NCBI RefSeq assembly: GCF_002499975.2
Contig: NZ_CP052766.1
Location: 806,001 to 870,000 of the forward strand
Length of the DNA stretch: 64,000 bases
Direction: 5' to 3'
Origin: Alteromonas pelagimontana
Lineage (GTDB): Bacteria; Pseudomonadota; Gammaproteobacteria; Enterobacterales; Alteromonadaceae
Shown here piece after piece: positions 24,967-33,813 of this stretch. The notes beneath the pieces are model-generated. The model was not told the DNA's origin. It worked only from the letters and a program-made list of their open reading frames with translations, and made no database searches. Within the stretch, counting starts at the first letter, position 1; every line of letters starts with the position of its first letter. A program made the position numbers and the translations under genes.

Positions 24967-26250
24967 TTAAACGCTTAGTGGCGCCAATTTACCGATGGGG
25001 TTTTCCAGCGAAACCGGCGGCTCTGTAAACCAGTTAGCGCCGTTTTCGCCCATATAAATGCAGTCTTCCAGGCGAACGCCAAATTCACCCGGAATATAAA
25101 TGCCAGGCTCATTAGATAAACACATGCCGGGCTGCAGCGGTGTGGTTTCGCCGTGAACAAAATTAACGCTTTCGTGCCCTTCCATGCCAATACCATGGCC
25201 GGTGCGGTGAGAAAGTCCGGGTAAACTGTATTCGGGGCCGTAACCCAGTTTTGCATAATAGCTGCGCACAGCATCGTCGACCTTTCCGGCTGCAGTGCCA
25301 AGTTGCGCCGTCTCAAACGCAATTTGCTGCCCCTTTTTTACTTGTTCCCACACCATTTTTTGCTTTTTGCTGGCTTCACCAAAAACAAATGTACGGCTGA
25401 TGTCTGATTGATATCCGTGAACAGCGCAGCCGCAGTCCATTAACACCACAGAGCCTTCACGAATGTTCTGCTGCTGCTTGGTGCCATGAGGATAAGCACT
25501 GGCTTCATTGAAAAGCGTTAATCCCCAGATATCATGGCCGCCGAGTGCCTGCTGAGCATTGGACATCAGCAGTTTTACATCTTGTTGAGACATGCCTTCC
25601 TGAAGTTGCGAATATACATGCTCATACGCCTTTAATGTGATTTCGTTGGCTTTATGCATTAATTGCAATTCATGAGCACTTTTAAACATGCGACAGCCCA
25701 GCGTAACCGGATCAGCGCTGACATGTTGCATATCGGGTAAAACTGACATCAATCCGTTCAGTACGAAATAACGCACCGTGCTTTCAAATGCCAGCTTACC
25801 TTTGGTAATTCCCCGGTCTTTTAATATTCCTTTAAGTTGAACAAAAGGGTTTTCGTGTTCCTGCCATACCCGAACGTCGCGACCCACCGCGAGCGTCTCC
25901 CTTACGCTGGGTTCTTCAAAAAACGGGGTAACAACGCCAACCTCCCCTTCCTGCGGGATCACCAAAGCAGTTAATCGCTCACTGCGCCACCACTGAATGC
26001 CAGAAAAGTAATCCATTGCGGCTCCCGGCTCTAACACCACTGCCGCAATACCGTGATTTCTCATTAGTTGTTGCGCACGTTTGATACGCTGTTGGCGCTC
26101 AGTAGCAGAAATGGGAGTAGTGCTTCCGGTAATGTCGGTTAACTGCGAACCAGCCGAAGATGTGGATCCCGCTTTCCGTTGCGCCATTGACGGAAGTGCA
26201 ATTGTAGCCAGCCCTAAGCCAGAAAATTTGATGAAAGTGCGTTTATTCAT
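24967..26250 (-). CDS. M24-family metallopeptidase (Xaa-Pro aminopeptidase-like) with signal sequence
   Basis: 427 residues. Signal segment NKRTFIKFSGLGLATIALPSMA resembles a Tat signal with KR instead of RR. The pita-bread fold keeps all five metal ligands: VVLMDCGCAVHGYQSDISRTF (two Asp), RTGHGIGMEGHE (His), SNEPGIY (Glu) and VRLEDCIY (Glu). The N-terminal half (creatinase_N type) is also present. Probably periplasmic, cleaving X-Pro bonds or a related dipeptide. It is separate from cytoplasmic PepP at 31387-32700. Confidence 0.9.
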   Translation of the reverse strand: MNKRTFIKFSGLGLATIALPSMAQRKAGSTSSAGSQLTDITGSTTPISATERQQRIKRAQQLMRNHGIAAVVLEPGAAMDYFSGIQWWRSERLTALVIPQEGEVGVVTPFFEEPSVRETLAVGRDVRVWQEHENPFVQLKGILKDRGITKGKLAFESTVRYFVLNGLMSVLPDMQHVSADPVTLGCRMFKSAHELQLMHKANEITLKAYEHVYSQLQEGMSQQDVKLLMSNAQQALGGHDIWGLTLFNEASAYPHGTKQQQNIREGSVVLMDCGCAVHGYQSDISRTFVFGEASKKQKMVWEQVKKGQQIAFETAQLGTAAGKVDDAVRSYYAKLGYGPEYSLPGLSHRTGHGIGMEGHESVNFVHGETTPLQPGMCLSNEPGIYIPGEFGVRLEDCIYMGENGANWFTEPPVSLENPIGKLAPLSV

Positions 26251-26446
26251 AATGTGCGTGTTCGTCGTCTTATTTTGTCTATCATTATGAACCTGATGGA
26301 AATTCGCAACCTTTTTTAAGGGGCTAGCGGCAAAGCCGCCAGCCGTCGGTCAGGTTCTTTAGCGTAAGACTATGCTGATTAGCACGGCAACTTTGGCCAG
26401 ACCTGTAGAAAGGCGTAACAAAGAAACACGCCCGTATGAGCGAAGA

Positions 26447-26731
26447 CTACTTTACCGGCTCATACTGGGTAATGGTGACGTCTTTTACCAGGCGGTCGAC
26501 ATGGGACTGAAACGCCGAGAAATGACCAGCCTCCATATGCATCTGCAAACTGTTCCGTGAATCCCACTCTTCATAAATTGCCAGGGAGTTAGCATCGTCG
26601 CTTCTTATCATCAAGTCATAGCGATGACAGCCAGATTCTTTGCGAGAATACTCTTGCAGCACTTTACAGGCTTTTAATACTTCATCCCGTTTGCCGGGCT
26701 GCGTGGTTACCGTGGCGATAACATTAATCAT
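26447..26731 (-). CDS. ABM-domain protein, YgiN-like quinol monooxygenase family
   Basis: 94 residues with the ABM pattern NVIATVTTQPGKRDEVLKACKVL, then ESGCHRYDLMIRSDDANSLAIYEEWDSRNSLQMHMEAGHFSAF. The His-x-x-x-His-x-x-x... block near HMEAGHFSAF is typical of YgiN. Start ATG overlaps the preceding oxidoreductase gene by eight bases (ATGATTAA), so the two are translated together. Small redox enzyme; substrate uncertain. Confidence 0.85.
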   Translation of the reverse strand: MINVIATVTTQPGKRDEVLKACKVLQEYSRKESGCHRYDLMIRSDDANSLAIYEEWDSRNSLQMHMEAGHFSAFQSHVDRLVKDVTITQYEPVK

Positions 26732-27671
26732 AACGCCTCCATTCTATTACTGTTTTCTGCCTGCTCGTCTCACTGTGTGCCAGCGCTTGCGGAAGTTCGC
26801 TGGCTGGAAATACGCCGGGCTTTTCCATTGCCAGTTTGTCAGTAACAATATCATTAAAACGTTGAGCATTCATTGCCATTAATACTTGCCAGTCATGCTT
26901 ATCGCCATATTGATGAAGGGGCCCTAACGCCACTTCATGATAGGAAATTGCTCGCGTAAACTGAGGATCTACCGGCGTATTTATCCGCCCCTGAATGCAC
27001 ACTATATGGCCATTTGCACGCAGATGAGGCACAAGCTGCCTGGCGTTATCCTCTCCTTTAGTATCGAAAATCGCAAAATATTTTGCCGCAATTGCAGATT
27101 GGTTATGGATAAGTTTATCTACGCCAAACACGGCTTTGTCTTCTTCAGAAAAACTTGATGACAGCACGCTAACATGCGCTCCCTGCTCATGTAGAAACTG
27201 CGTTATCCACTTAGAAACCGCTCCCATACCGACAACCAGAACATCTTTATGGGCAACATTCGGCACTTTAGAAAAAGCCAGTAGCGCGGTAGATAAAGGA
27301 CACGGCAGTGATGCAGCCACAGTCATCGGCATGGCAGCTGGCACAGTAACCGCCCGGTTTGCTTTTACGATTGTATGCGTCGCAAAACTGCCGGGTAGCT
27401 TTAAGGATTGATGGTACGCTACCCGCTGATTCATCATCTGCGTGGCGGCTTCGCCGGTTGCGACCACCTTACCGGCACCGTCCACTCCCGGCACCTGTCC
27501 CTCAGGCCAGTTTAAAGGATTATCTTTAATAAATTTCCAGTCCACAGGGTTGATCCCTGCGGCAACGTTTTCTACAAGAATTTCATCATCTTGCAGCGCT
27601 GGTAGTGAAAATAGCCCATATTCCATCGGCTTACCCGCGCCGGTAAATTTCCAGCCTTGATAATCATTCAT
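26724..27671 (-). CDS. Zinc-independent MDR alcohol dehydrogenase/quinone oxidoreductase family protein
   Basis: 315 residues from MNDYQGWKFTG (ATG 27671); an alternative ATG is three codons upstream. GroES-like N-domain (ENVAAGINPVDWKFIKDNPL, VPGVDGAGKVVATG), then a Rossmann fold with ALLAFSKVPNVAHKDVLVVGMGAVSKWITQFL, in which the usual NAD(P) loop GxGxxG reads GMGAVS, so cofactor binding may be altered. Middle gene of a three-gene operon with the broken aldo-keto reductase and the ABM gene. No zinc-binding Cys set. Confidence 0.82.
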   Translation of the reverse strand: MNDYQGWKFTGAGKPMEYGLFSLPALQDDEILVENVAAGINPVDWKFIKDNPLNWPEGQVPGVDGAGKVVATGEAATQMMNQRVAYHQSLKLPGSFATHTIVKANRAVTVPAAMPMTVAASLPCPLSTALLAFSKVPNVAHKDVLVVGMGAVSKWITQFLHEQGAHVSVLSSSFSEEDKAVFGVDKLIHNQSAIAAKYFAIFDTKGEDNARQLVPHLRANGHIVCIQGRINTPVDPQFTRAISYHEVALGPLHQYGDKHDWQVLMAMNAQRFNDIVTDKLAMEKPGVFPASELPQALAHSETSRQKTVIEWRRYD

Positions 27672-27672
27672 A

Positions 27673-28486
27673 TTATACATCCCATTCTGGCGCAAAATCC
27701 GGTGTTGCCTGGCGATCATTTCTATCAAGTTTGTCAATTGCAGCAATGTCTTCGCGGCTAAGGGTAAGATTTCGCGCGTTAAAATTTGTTTCCAGATGTT
27801 CACGTTTAGTAGACATCGGAATGGTGATCAACTGGTGCGCCAACTGCCAGGCAAGTACGACTTCTGCTGGCGAAACATCGTACTTTTCAGCGATGCCTTT
27901 AATAGTGTCATCCTTTAACACTTTACCCACTGCAAAAGGCATATAGCCGGTAACAGCAATTCCTTTTTCTTCGCAATGCGCACGCAGCTTCTTGTTCTGC
28001 AAGTACGGGTGAACTTCCACCTGGTTTGTCAGAATCTTGTCTCCGGGAAGAGTTGCCAAGGCTTCATCAATGTGCGCGATAGTGAAATTCGATACGCCGA
28101 TATCGTGAGTCAGCCCTTGCCCTTTCGCATCAGATAATTGATTAAGATATTCGGCCATTGGTTCGCCGTTTGTGGGGGAAGGCCAATGAATAAGCAGCAA
28201 ATCTACATAATCCATCTGCAGTTTACTTAGGCTTTCTTGTACGCTGGGCAAGAATGCTATTTAAGTTGTCGTTCCAGACTTTTGTGGTAACAAAAATTTC
28301 TTGTCGCGGTATGCCGCTGTCTTTTATAGCGCGCCCTACCGCTTCTTCATTACCATATATCTGGGCGGTATCGATGTGTCGAAAGCCCACTGCCAGCGCT
28401 GACTTCACCGAATCATAAGCCACTTCATCCTTTAGCCTGAATGTGCCCATTCCCAAAGAAGGAATAATATTCTTTTTTGCTGTCAT
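27673..28486 (-). pseudogene. Aldo-keto reductase (DkgB-like), frameshifted
   Basis: The N-terminal frame (from ATG 28486, AGGAG upstream) reads [39 protein letters not shown] with the catalytic Asp and Tyr, then [11 protein letters not shown] before going off-frame near 28255. The second frame (27673-28251) resumes at [26 protein letters not shown] and continues to AWQLAHQLITIPMSTKR and the C-terminus. A net change of one base at the VWNDNLN/LPSV junction, with about two residues short, splits what should be one ~270-residue NADPH-dependent reductase. If it is not a sequencing error, the reductase is lost. Its stop is coupled to the downstream MDR gene. Confidence 0.78.
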
Positions 28487-28617
28487 GCTGTCTCCTGAAG
28501 ATATAGTGCTAAGCGTTTGGCTACTTGTTACATACTCTTTATTTGCACAGCAAGATTAGCTTTGTATTAAAAGGATCCAGGAAAATCGTAGTATCAGAGG
28601 AAAAAACGCTGGTAAAA

Positions 28618-28657
28618 CTAATACTAATCCGCGCCGATGTGCGCTCACTCGGCGCGA
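28618..28657. repeat. Intergenic palindromic repeat, copy 2
   Basis: AATACTAATCC-GCGCCGATGTGCGCTCACTCGGCGC, with an 8-bp stem CGCGCCGA/TCGGCGCG. The reverse complement of 35681-35722 matches it at about 33 of 38 positions. The gap 28487-28988 holds this repeat, a 7-bp hairpin CTGGAGC/GCTCCAG (28863-28882) and no gene. Confidence 0.65.
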
Positions 28658-28988
28658 GAGCTTTTTACTTTTACCAAGTTAACTTCGTGGAGGTTAAGTG
28701 AGAATCGAACGCAATTTGTGCATCTCAAAAGCTGAGAAGGCTGCGCCGAAGGGAAAGGAATAGATGCAATTATTTATGAATAAGGTTGTTATGCTTCGCT
28801 ATTGCCACAGCGAGAGATTGCGGGTACTTTTAAACATATGTGACGATTTCTTGCCCACACTTCTGGAGCCAGGACGCTCCAGCAGAAACATCAGGAGCGG
28901 TTCTACGGCGTTTCAAATGAAAAATTTTCAACTTTATTTCTAAAAGCGACTGAAATCTTGTTCACTCATTCATGCTTTGCCCTGACTG

Positions 28989-30158
28989 TCACCACCCCAT
29001 AGCCTCATTCAGCCACTTTTGCTTAAGTAAAGGGAGATGGTCAGTGGCAGTTAAACCGGCGCCGCGTATGAGCTTCTTCAGCGGGTTATCTCCCGCAAAC
29101 AGTGTTTTAAACCCATCCATTGCCGCAATCATTTTTATAGCTTGCGCTTTGCGCTCGCGCTCGAATGGCCGTAAGTGACGTAACCGGGAAAAATCTTTGT
29201 TTGCTTTAAGACAGTTTTCAATAGCGGTAGCCAGTGCGAAAGCATCCTGCATACCTAAATTGGCGCCCTGACCGGCCAGTGGATGAATGGTATGAGCGGC
29301 ATCGCCGATGATGACCACACCGTCACTTGCCCATTGTCTGCTATAACGCATCACAAGCGGAAAATGCTGGCGCGCGCTGGCTAATGACATTAAGCCTAGC
29401 ACACTGTTACTTGTCGCTGTAAGTGCGTGACTAAAGGCAGTATCGTCCAGAGCCAGCAGATGCTTTGCTTGTTCGTGTGTTTGCGACCACACAATAGAAC
29501 AAGTGTGAGGATCCGCCATTGGTAACAACGCTAACGGGCCATGTGGCGTGAATACTTGCCTGGCACATTGGTCATGAGGTTGCTCGCAATGTATATTGGC
29601 TACAATGGCTGTTTGGCCATAATCGCGAAATGTAAGGGGGAAATTAGCCTGGCGTCGAATGTAAGAATTTGCTCCATCGGCCCCAACCACTAAACGACAG
29701 GCGACGACTTCATCCGTATCCAGCATCAGCATGGTTTCCTGTTGTCCCCAAAGCACTTTAGCAATTTGCCCTTGCAGAGCCGTAACGTTCTGGCCCCGCA
29801 CCGATTCCGCCAATGCATTAATCAGCACCTGATTTTCCAGAATATGACCTAATTGCGCAGCCCCAATATCTGCGCTATTAAAATGGATTTCGCCGAAACT
29901 GTCTTTATCCCATACCGTCATACTGGTGTACGGCGCCAGGCGAGACTGTTCCATCCGCTGCCACACGTGTAGCCGTTGTAAGGCCGTTGCATTGGCACCG
30001 TTTATGGCGCTCACTCGCAACAGTGGGTCGTTTGGCAGGGATTTGCTGAGCGGTTTATCGCTAATAACAGCTACCTGAATATCCAGAGCCTGTAGCGCGT
30101 TCGCCAGGGTTAAACCCACCATCCCGCCACCTACAATGGCAATATCAACTTTATGCAT
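28989..30158 (-). CDS. ubiI: FAD-dependent ubiquinone-biosynthesis hydroxylase (UbiI/VisC-type)
   Basis: 389 residues. Rossmann FAD motif VDIAIVGGGMVGLTLANAL at the start, VVGADGANSYIRRQ in the middle and the GD motif VVIIGDAAHTIHPLAGQGANLGMQDAFAL. These are marks of the UbiH/UbiI/UbiF family. Position next to ubiH and pepP copies the E. coli order ygfB-pepP-ubiH-ubiI, so UbiI (C5 hydroxylation of the ring) is preferred over UbiF, which is similar in sequence. Inner-membrane peripheral. Confidence 0.85.
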   Translation of the reverse strand: MHKVDIAIVGGGMVGLTLANALQALDIQVAVISDKPLSKSLPNDPLLRVSAINGANATALQRLHVWQRMEQSRLAPYTSMTVWDKDSFGEIHFNSADIGAAQLGHILENQVLINALAESVRGQNVTALQGQIAKVLWGQQETMLMLDTDEVVACRLVVGADGANSYIRRQANFPLTFRDYGQTAIVANIHCEQPHDQCARQVFTPHGPLALLPMADPHTCSIVWSQTHEQAKHLLALDDTAFSHALTATSNSVLGLMSLASARQHFPLVMRYSRQWASDGVVIIGDAAHTIHPLAGQGANLGMQDAFALATAIENCLKANKDFSRLRHLRPFERERKAQAIKMIAAMDGFKTLFAGDNPLKKLIRGAGLTATDHLPLLKQKWLNEAMGW

Positions 30159-30176
30159 GCCTGTGTCCCATTAGTC

Positions 30177-31382
30177 TCATGCGTGAGGACCGTAACCGGT
30201 AGTTTGCAACACAAAGCGCTGCTTTAGCCACTGCGTATTATTCATAGCTAATAAGGCGAGGTTTCTGCCTGCTTTTAGCGGGCCTGTGTTATTAGAAAAC
30301 AGCCGAACCATAGAATCGGTGAGCGAAATGGTAGCACGCCTGTCCGCCTCACGTTTTTTACTGTACTGTCTTAACGTGGCGTACGCCCCCGGATCTTTAC
30401 CTTGCGATAGTACATCTACCAGATCTATGGCGTCACGCAAACCGAGATTAAACCCCTGCCCGGCAATAGGGTGCAATGTTTGCGCCGCATTTCCTGCGAT
30501 TGCTACGCGCTGGGCAATGCTGCTGTCAGCGTATTGCAATGACAACGGGTAAGCAGTTCTGTCACCAACGCGGGTAATTTTCCCCTGACGGTAGCCGAAT
30601 GCAGCCTGCAACGCGTGAATAAATTTCTTGCCCTCTAACTGGCATAAAGCACCAGCTTTTTCTGGCGGCACCGTCCACACCACAGAGAAACCATTCTTTG
30701 TACTTGTTCTGCCATCAAAAGCGGGGCTAAAGGGTAAAAAGGCCAAAGGTCCATCAGCAGTGAAGCGCTCATAAGCACGATGATGATGGGGTTGGGATGT
30801 CAGCACATTACAGGTAATTGCTGTTTGTCCATAGGATTGGACGTGGCGGGTTAGTCCGCTTTGCTGGGTAAGGTTCGACCGGCCTCCATCAGCAATAACC
30901 ATCAAGCGGGAATGCAGCGTTTGTCCGTTGGATAACGTCAGCGTCACCTCATCTTGATGCTGTTCAATATTGTTAACCGTTGCCGGAGTAATCACCTCAA
31001 GGCGGGGATGAGCCAAGCCATCATGCAGAAGTTTGCCCAGCGTAGAAAGCGCGACAACTTCGCCAAATGACTGGTTGCCAAAATCTTCCGCGCGCAGATG
31101 ACATAACCCAAGTGAGCCCTGATCTGATACCTGAATCTGGTGAATCGGCACACTGGTTGCGCGGCGGCAATCGACCCCCAGCTTATGCAGTTCATCCACC
31201 GTTCGCTTAGCCAGCGCCATGACTCTGGCGTCAAAACCTGGATGAGCAGAATCAGGCTGAAAAGGTTTTGCTTCTACCAGTGCGATGGAAAAATCGGTAT
31301 TAGCCAGCAGACCGCGGGCAATTATGTTACCCACCGTTCCACCGCCAACAATCACAACATCTGTTCTGTTCGGCTTGGTCAC
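30177..31382 (-). CDS. ubiH: 2-octaprenyl-6-methoxyphenol hydroxylase
   Basis: 401 residues from a GTG at 31382, with GAGGAAG upstream inside the pepP end. FAD motif TDVVIVGGGTVGNIIARGLL, second motif LMVIADGGRSNLTQQSGL and the GD motif VAIAGNAAQTLHPIAGQGFNLGLRDAIDL (with N for the usual D). UbiH adds the C1 hydroxyl in ubiquinone synthesis. The usual GD-A-A-H of the family is GNAAQ here, worth noting; the rest is conserved. Four bases from pepP, 18 bases before ubiI: one operon. Confidence 0.88.
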   Translation of the reverse strand: MTKPNRTDVVIVGGGTVGNIIARGLLANTDFSIALVEAKPFQPDSAHPGFDARVMALAKRTVDELHKLGVDCRRATSVPIHQIQVSDQGSLGLCHLRAEDFGNQSFGEVVALSTLGKLLHDGLAHPRLEVITPATVNNIEQHQDEVTLTLSNGQTLHSRLMVIADGGRSNLTQQSGLTRHVQSYGQTAITCNVLTSQPHHHRAYERFTADGPLAFLPFSPAFDGRTSTKNGFSVVWTVPPEKAGALCQLEGKKFIHALQAAFGYRQGKITRVGDRTAYPLSLQYADSSIAQRVAIAGNAAQTLHPIAGQGFNLGLRDAIDLVDVLSQGKDPGAYATLRQYSKKREADRRATISLTDSMVRLFSNNTGPLKAGRNLALLAMNNTQWLKQRFVLQTTGYGPHA

Positions 31383-31386
31383 GTCG

Positions 31387-32700
31387 CTACTGCTTCCTCA
31401 TTAGCGCTTCAATGTCATCTACGGTTTTAGGCACATCACTGGTGAGAATATCAACACCCGTTGCTGTAATCACGACATCATCTTCAATTCGAATGCCGAT
31501 ACCCCGGTAAATGTCGGGAACATCAGCGTCAGCACCAATGTACAAACCTGGCTCTACCGTGATCACCATGCCCGGCTGCAGCTTTCTGTGAACACCTTGC
31601 TTTCTGTAATCACCCACATCATGTACATCTAAACCAAGATAGTGCCCCAATCCATGCATGAAATATTGTCGCCAGGTCTGCTTTTCCAGATTTTCAGATA
31701 CACTGCCTGACAACACGCCTAACGCCACTAATCCCTCAGTGAGAACTTCGACGGTTCTGTTCGTTGCTTCATTTAACGTAACGTCGGGGCCGAGTAGATC
31801 AAGGGCGGCTAACTGCGCTTTTAGCACCAGATTATAAAGCGCTTTTTGCGGGCCAGAAAACTTTCCCGACACCGGGAACGTCCGCGTAATATCTGCCGCA
31901 TACCCTAAATATTCGGCACCCGCATCAATTAAAATCAGGTCGCCTTCCTGCACCTGCGCGCTGTTTTCGGTGTAGTGTAAAATACAGGCATTTTCGCCGC
32001 TGCCTACAATGGTGTTGTAGGCCGCATGGCGCGCGCCGGACATCGCGAATTCATGATGAAGCTCAGCTTCGATTTGATATTCGTAACAGCCAGGATGCGC
32101 GAAACACATAGCCCGGCGATGCGCAGCAGCAGTGATTTGCGCAGCAGCTTTCATGGCCGCGATTTCACTGGCAGATTTGAATAGCCGCATTTCATGTAGC
32201 ATTGGGCGAATATCCTGAAGCACTGGCGGCGCCAGGTTTTCCTTCGGCGCATTGCGTAATGCAGCAATGGCACCGAGCACCAGTTCATCCGCTTTGGGAT
32301 TCTGGCCTAACGCAAAATAAACGTTGTCATGGTCTGCCAGCCACTCCATCAGAACATCATCAAGCTCATTAAGCTCAAACGCTTCATCCAGACCAAATTT
32401 TGCCAGCGCCATTTCCGCCCCCAACCGGCGGCCCTGCCAGATTTCCGCAGCAGGATCTTTAGTTTGGCAAACCATTGCACGATAGCCATCAGGGTACTGT
32501 TGATGGTTGGAAAGCAGTAACCATGTTTCAGGTTCGCTAAAGCCGGTTAAGTACCAGAAGTCGCTATCCTGGCGGAAAACATATTCGGTATCCCGGCTTC
32601 GAGTAACCGGCAGCGCAGCGGGAATAAGGCATACGCTGTTAGCAGAACATTGCGCCAGCAGTCGATGCTGGCGAGAAATAAATTCCTGAGCGCTAATCAT
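31387..32700 (-). CDS. pepP: Xaa-Pro aminopeptidase
   Basis: 437 residues. M24B fold: LILIDAGAEYLGYAADITRTFPVSG (two Asp), HGLGHYLGLDVHDVG (His), VITVEPGLYIG (Glu) and GIRIEDDVVIT (Glu), all five metal ligands present, with manganese expected. Cleaves the N-terminal residue before proline. ATG preceded by GGGAGTT. In an operon with ygfB, ubiH and ubiI as in E. coli. Confidence 0.95.
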   Translation of the reverse strand: MISAQEFISRQHRLLAQCSANSVCLIPAALPVTRSRDTEYVFRQDSDFWYLTGFSEPETWLLLSNHQQYPDGYRAMVCQTKDPAAEIWQGRRLGAEMALAKFGLDEAFELNELDDVLMEWLADHDNVYFALGQNPKADELVLGAIAALRNAPKENLAPPVLQDIRPMLHEMRLFKSASEIAAMKAAAQITAAAHRRAMCFAHPGCYEYQIEAELHHEFAMSGARHAAYNTIVGSGENACILHYTENSAQVQEGDLILIDAGAEYLGYAADITRTFPVSGKFSGPQKALYNLVLKAQLAALDLLGPDVTLNEATNRTVEVLTEGLVALGVLSGSVSENLEKQTWRQYFMHGLGHYLGLDVHDVGDYRKQGVHRKLQPGMVITVEPGLYIGADADVPDIYRGIGIRIEDDVVITATGVDILTSDVPKTVDDIEALMRKQ

Positions 32701-32712
32701 TGCAACTCCCGA

Positions 32713-33279
32713 TTAATGAACAGAAGGATGGTGTTGCTGATCTTCAAGTAGCGACTGCCCCAGCTCACTGAAGCACAAAAGCGCAGAAATTTTTACGTAT
32801 TCCACTACTTCGTACAGAGCCCGCTCCGATTCTTCGTCTTCATTCATCGGCTCTTCCATGCGTGAAATGTCGGCAAAATCTTCCAGCGCTTCTTTAACAT
32901 CATCGGAACACTGCATAAGATCCTGCTGATACAAACCAAACCCCAGCATAAATCCCTGCACCCAATGGATAAGCGCCATGCCGCGATCGTTAATGGGCGT
33001 TTGATCATCGGGTAACATTAACTGCAACGCAAATTCCGCTTCCAAAAATTGATGACAGGTTTGGTTAAATAATGTCGTCATTACCTGTTTAACCGGCTCA
33101 CTAAAAGGTTCGCCTTGATTGGTGGTATCGGCAAGAATTTCTAACCATTTTTGGTCGGTTAACGACATACCGCCACATAGCATCCCGCACAAGGTGCCAT
33201 GAACTTCCGCGCCATCCACCACTATTCCTTGCTGAGACAACGTATTAGAAACGCTGTCGTAATCGAGGTGTTTTTCCAC
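32713..33279 (-). CDS. ygfB: UPF0149 family protein YgfB
   Basis: 188 residues from a GTG. All-helical UPF0149 pattern, with VDGAEVHGTLCGMLCGG (usual HGxLxG), INDRGMALIHWVQGFMLGFGLYQ and EEPMNEDEESERALYEVVEYVKISALL. Function in the family is not well defined; its location upstream of pepP is conserved in gammaproteobacteria. First gene of the operon. The usual divergent neighbour zapA is not seen in 33280-33607, which holds only a 66-codon ORF without support. Confidence 0.93.
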   Translation of the reverse strand: MEKHLDYDSVSNTLSQQGIVVDGAEVHGTLCGMLCGGMSLTDQKWLEILADTTNQGEPFSEPVKQVMTTLFNQTCHQFLEAEFALQLMLPDDQTPINDRGMALIHWVQGFMLGFGLYQQDLMQCSDDVKEALEDFADISRMEEPMNEDEESERALYEVVEYVKISALLCFSELGQSLLEDQQHHPSVH

Positions 33280-33607
33280 GTTTATTCATCCCAAATTTTT
33301 ATCCTCATGCTATCAAAGTACGCAGATAAAACCCAGCTTCCGTTATCGTTGCAGAATGAGTTAATTTGCCTTTTTCTTACATTTACCCTTTCGTCATAAC
33401 GCTGAATCCTTTAAGATCTTTGCACAGAGTTTCAAAGGTGACGTGACCGATTTGTTCAGAAGACCAGGATAGGGTTCTTCACAACCTAAGGCTTTCAGCA
33501 AAAATTTGTCCTTTTGGTCAGGAAAAGCCGGGGTGAGGAAGAATTACGAAGTGATCTACTTCACGGCAACGCGCGTTTGTTATACTCTGTAGCGTTACGC
33601 ATATAAC

Positions 33608-33793
33608 AATGCCTCCTGGGATGTTTGCCAGTTCATTCATGTCCCTGGCCGATGCTTTAAACCAAGGAAGTTGATTGCGTTGCTATTGTGCAAGCTCGGC
33701 TCGTACCGAGAAGCCTACGGCAATGATGATGCTTCCGCCCTGAACTTTTCGGTTCACGGGCGAACGATGAACAGCGGCATTTTGGGAGGCGCC
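33608..33793 (+). ncRNA. ssrS: 6S RNA
   Basis: Recognised from the conserved core GCTCGGCTCGTACCGAG-AAGCC (33694-33715; E. coli has GCTCGGTCCGTCCGAGAAGCC) and the closing stem GCCTCC (33611-33616) with GGAGGC (33785-33790), giving ~186 bases of long interrupted hairpin. 6S RNA holds sigma70 RNA polymerase in stationary phase. A TTGTTATACT segment near 33575 (extended -10, TGxTATACT) and ATATAAC just before the RNA are candidate promoter elements. It ends 20 bases before the ribokinase ATG, whereas ygfA normally follows it. Confidence 0.88.
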
Positions 33794-33813
33794 CTCTTTC
33801 GACGGAAGTAGAA

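Noticed and set aside
28660..28710. Possible tRNA fragment (TTCGATTC-like T-arm) near the intergenic repeat
   Set aside because: Stem bases around the loop do not pair and no acceptor or anticodon arm is present.
33199..33399. 66-codon ORF in the place expected for zapA
   Set aside because: Composition and length do not match ZapA; overlaps ygfB in antisense.
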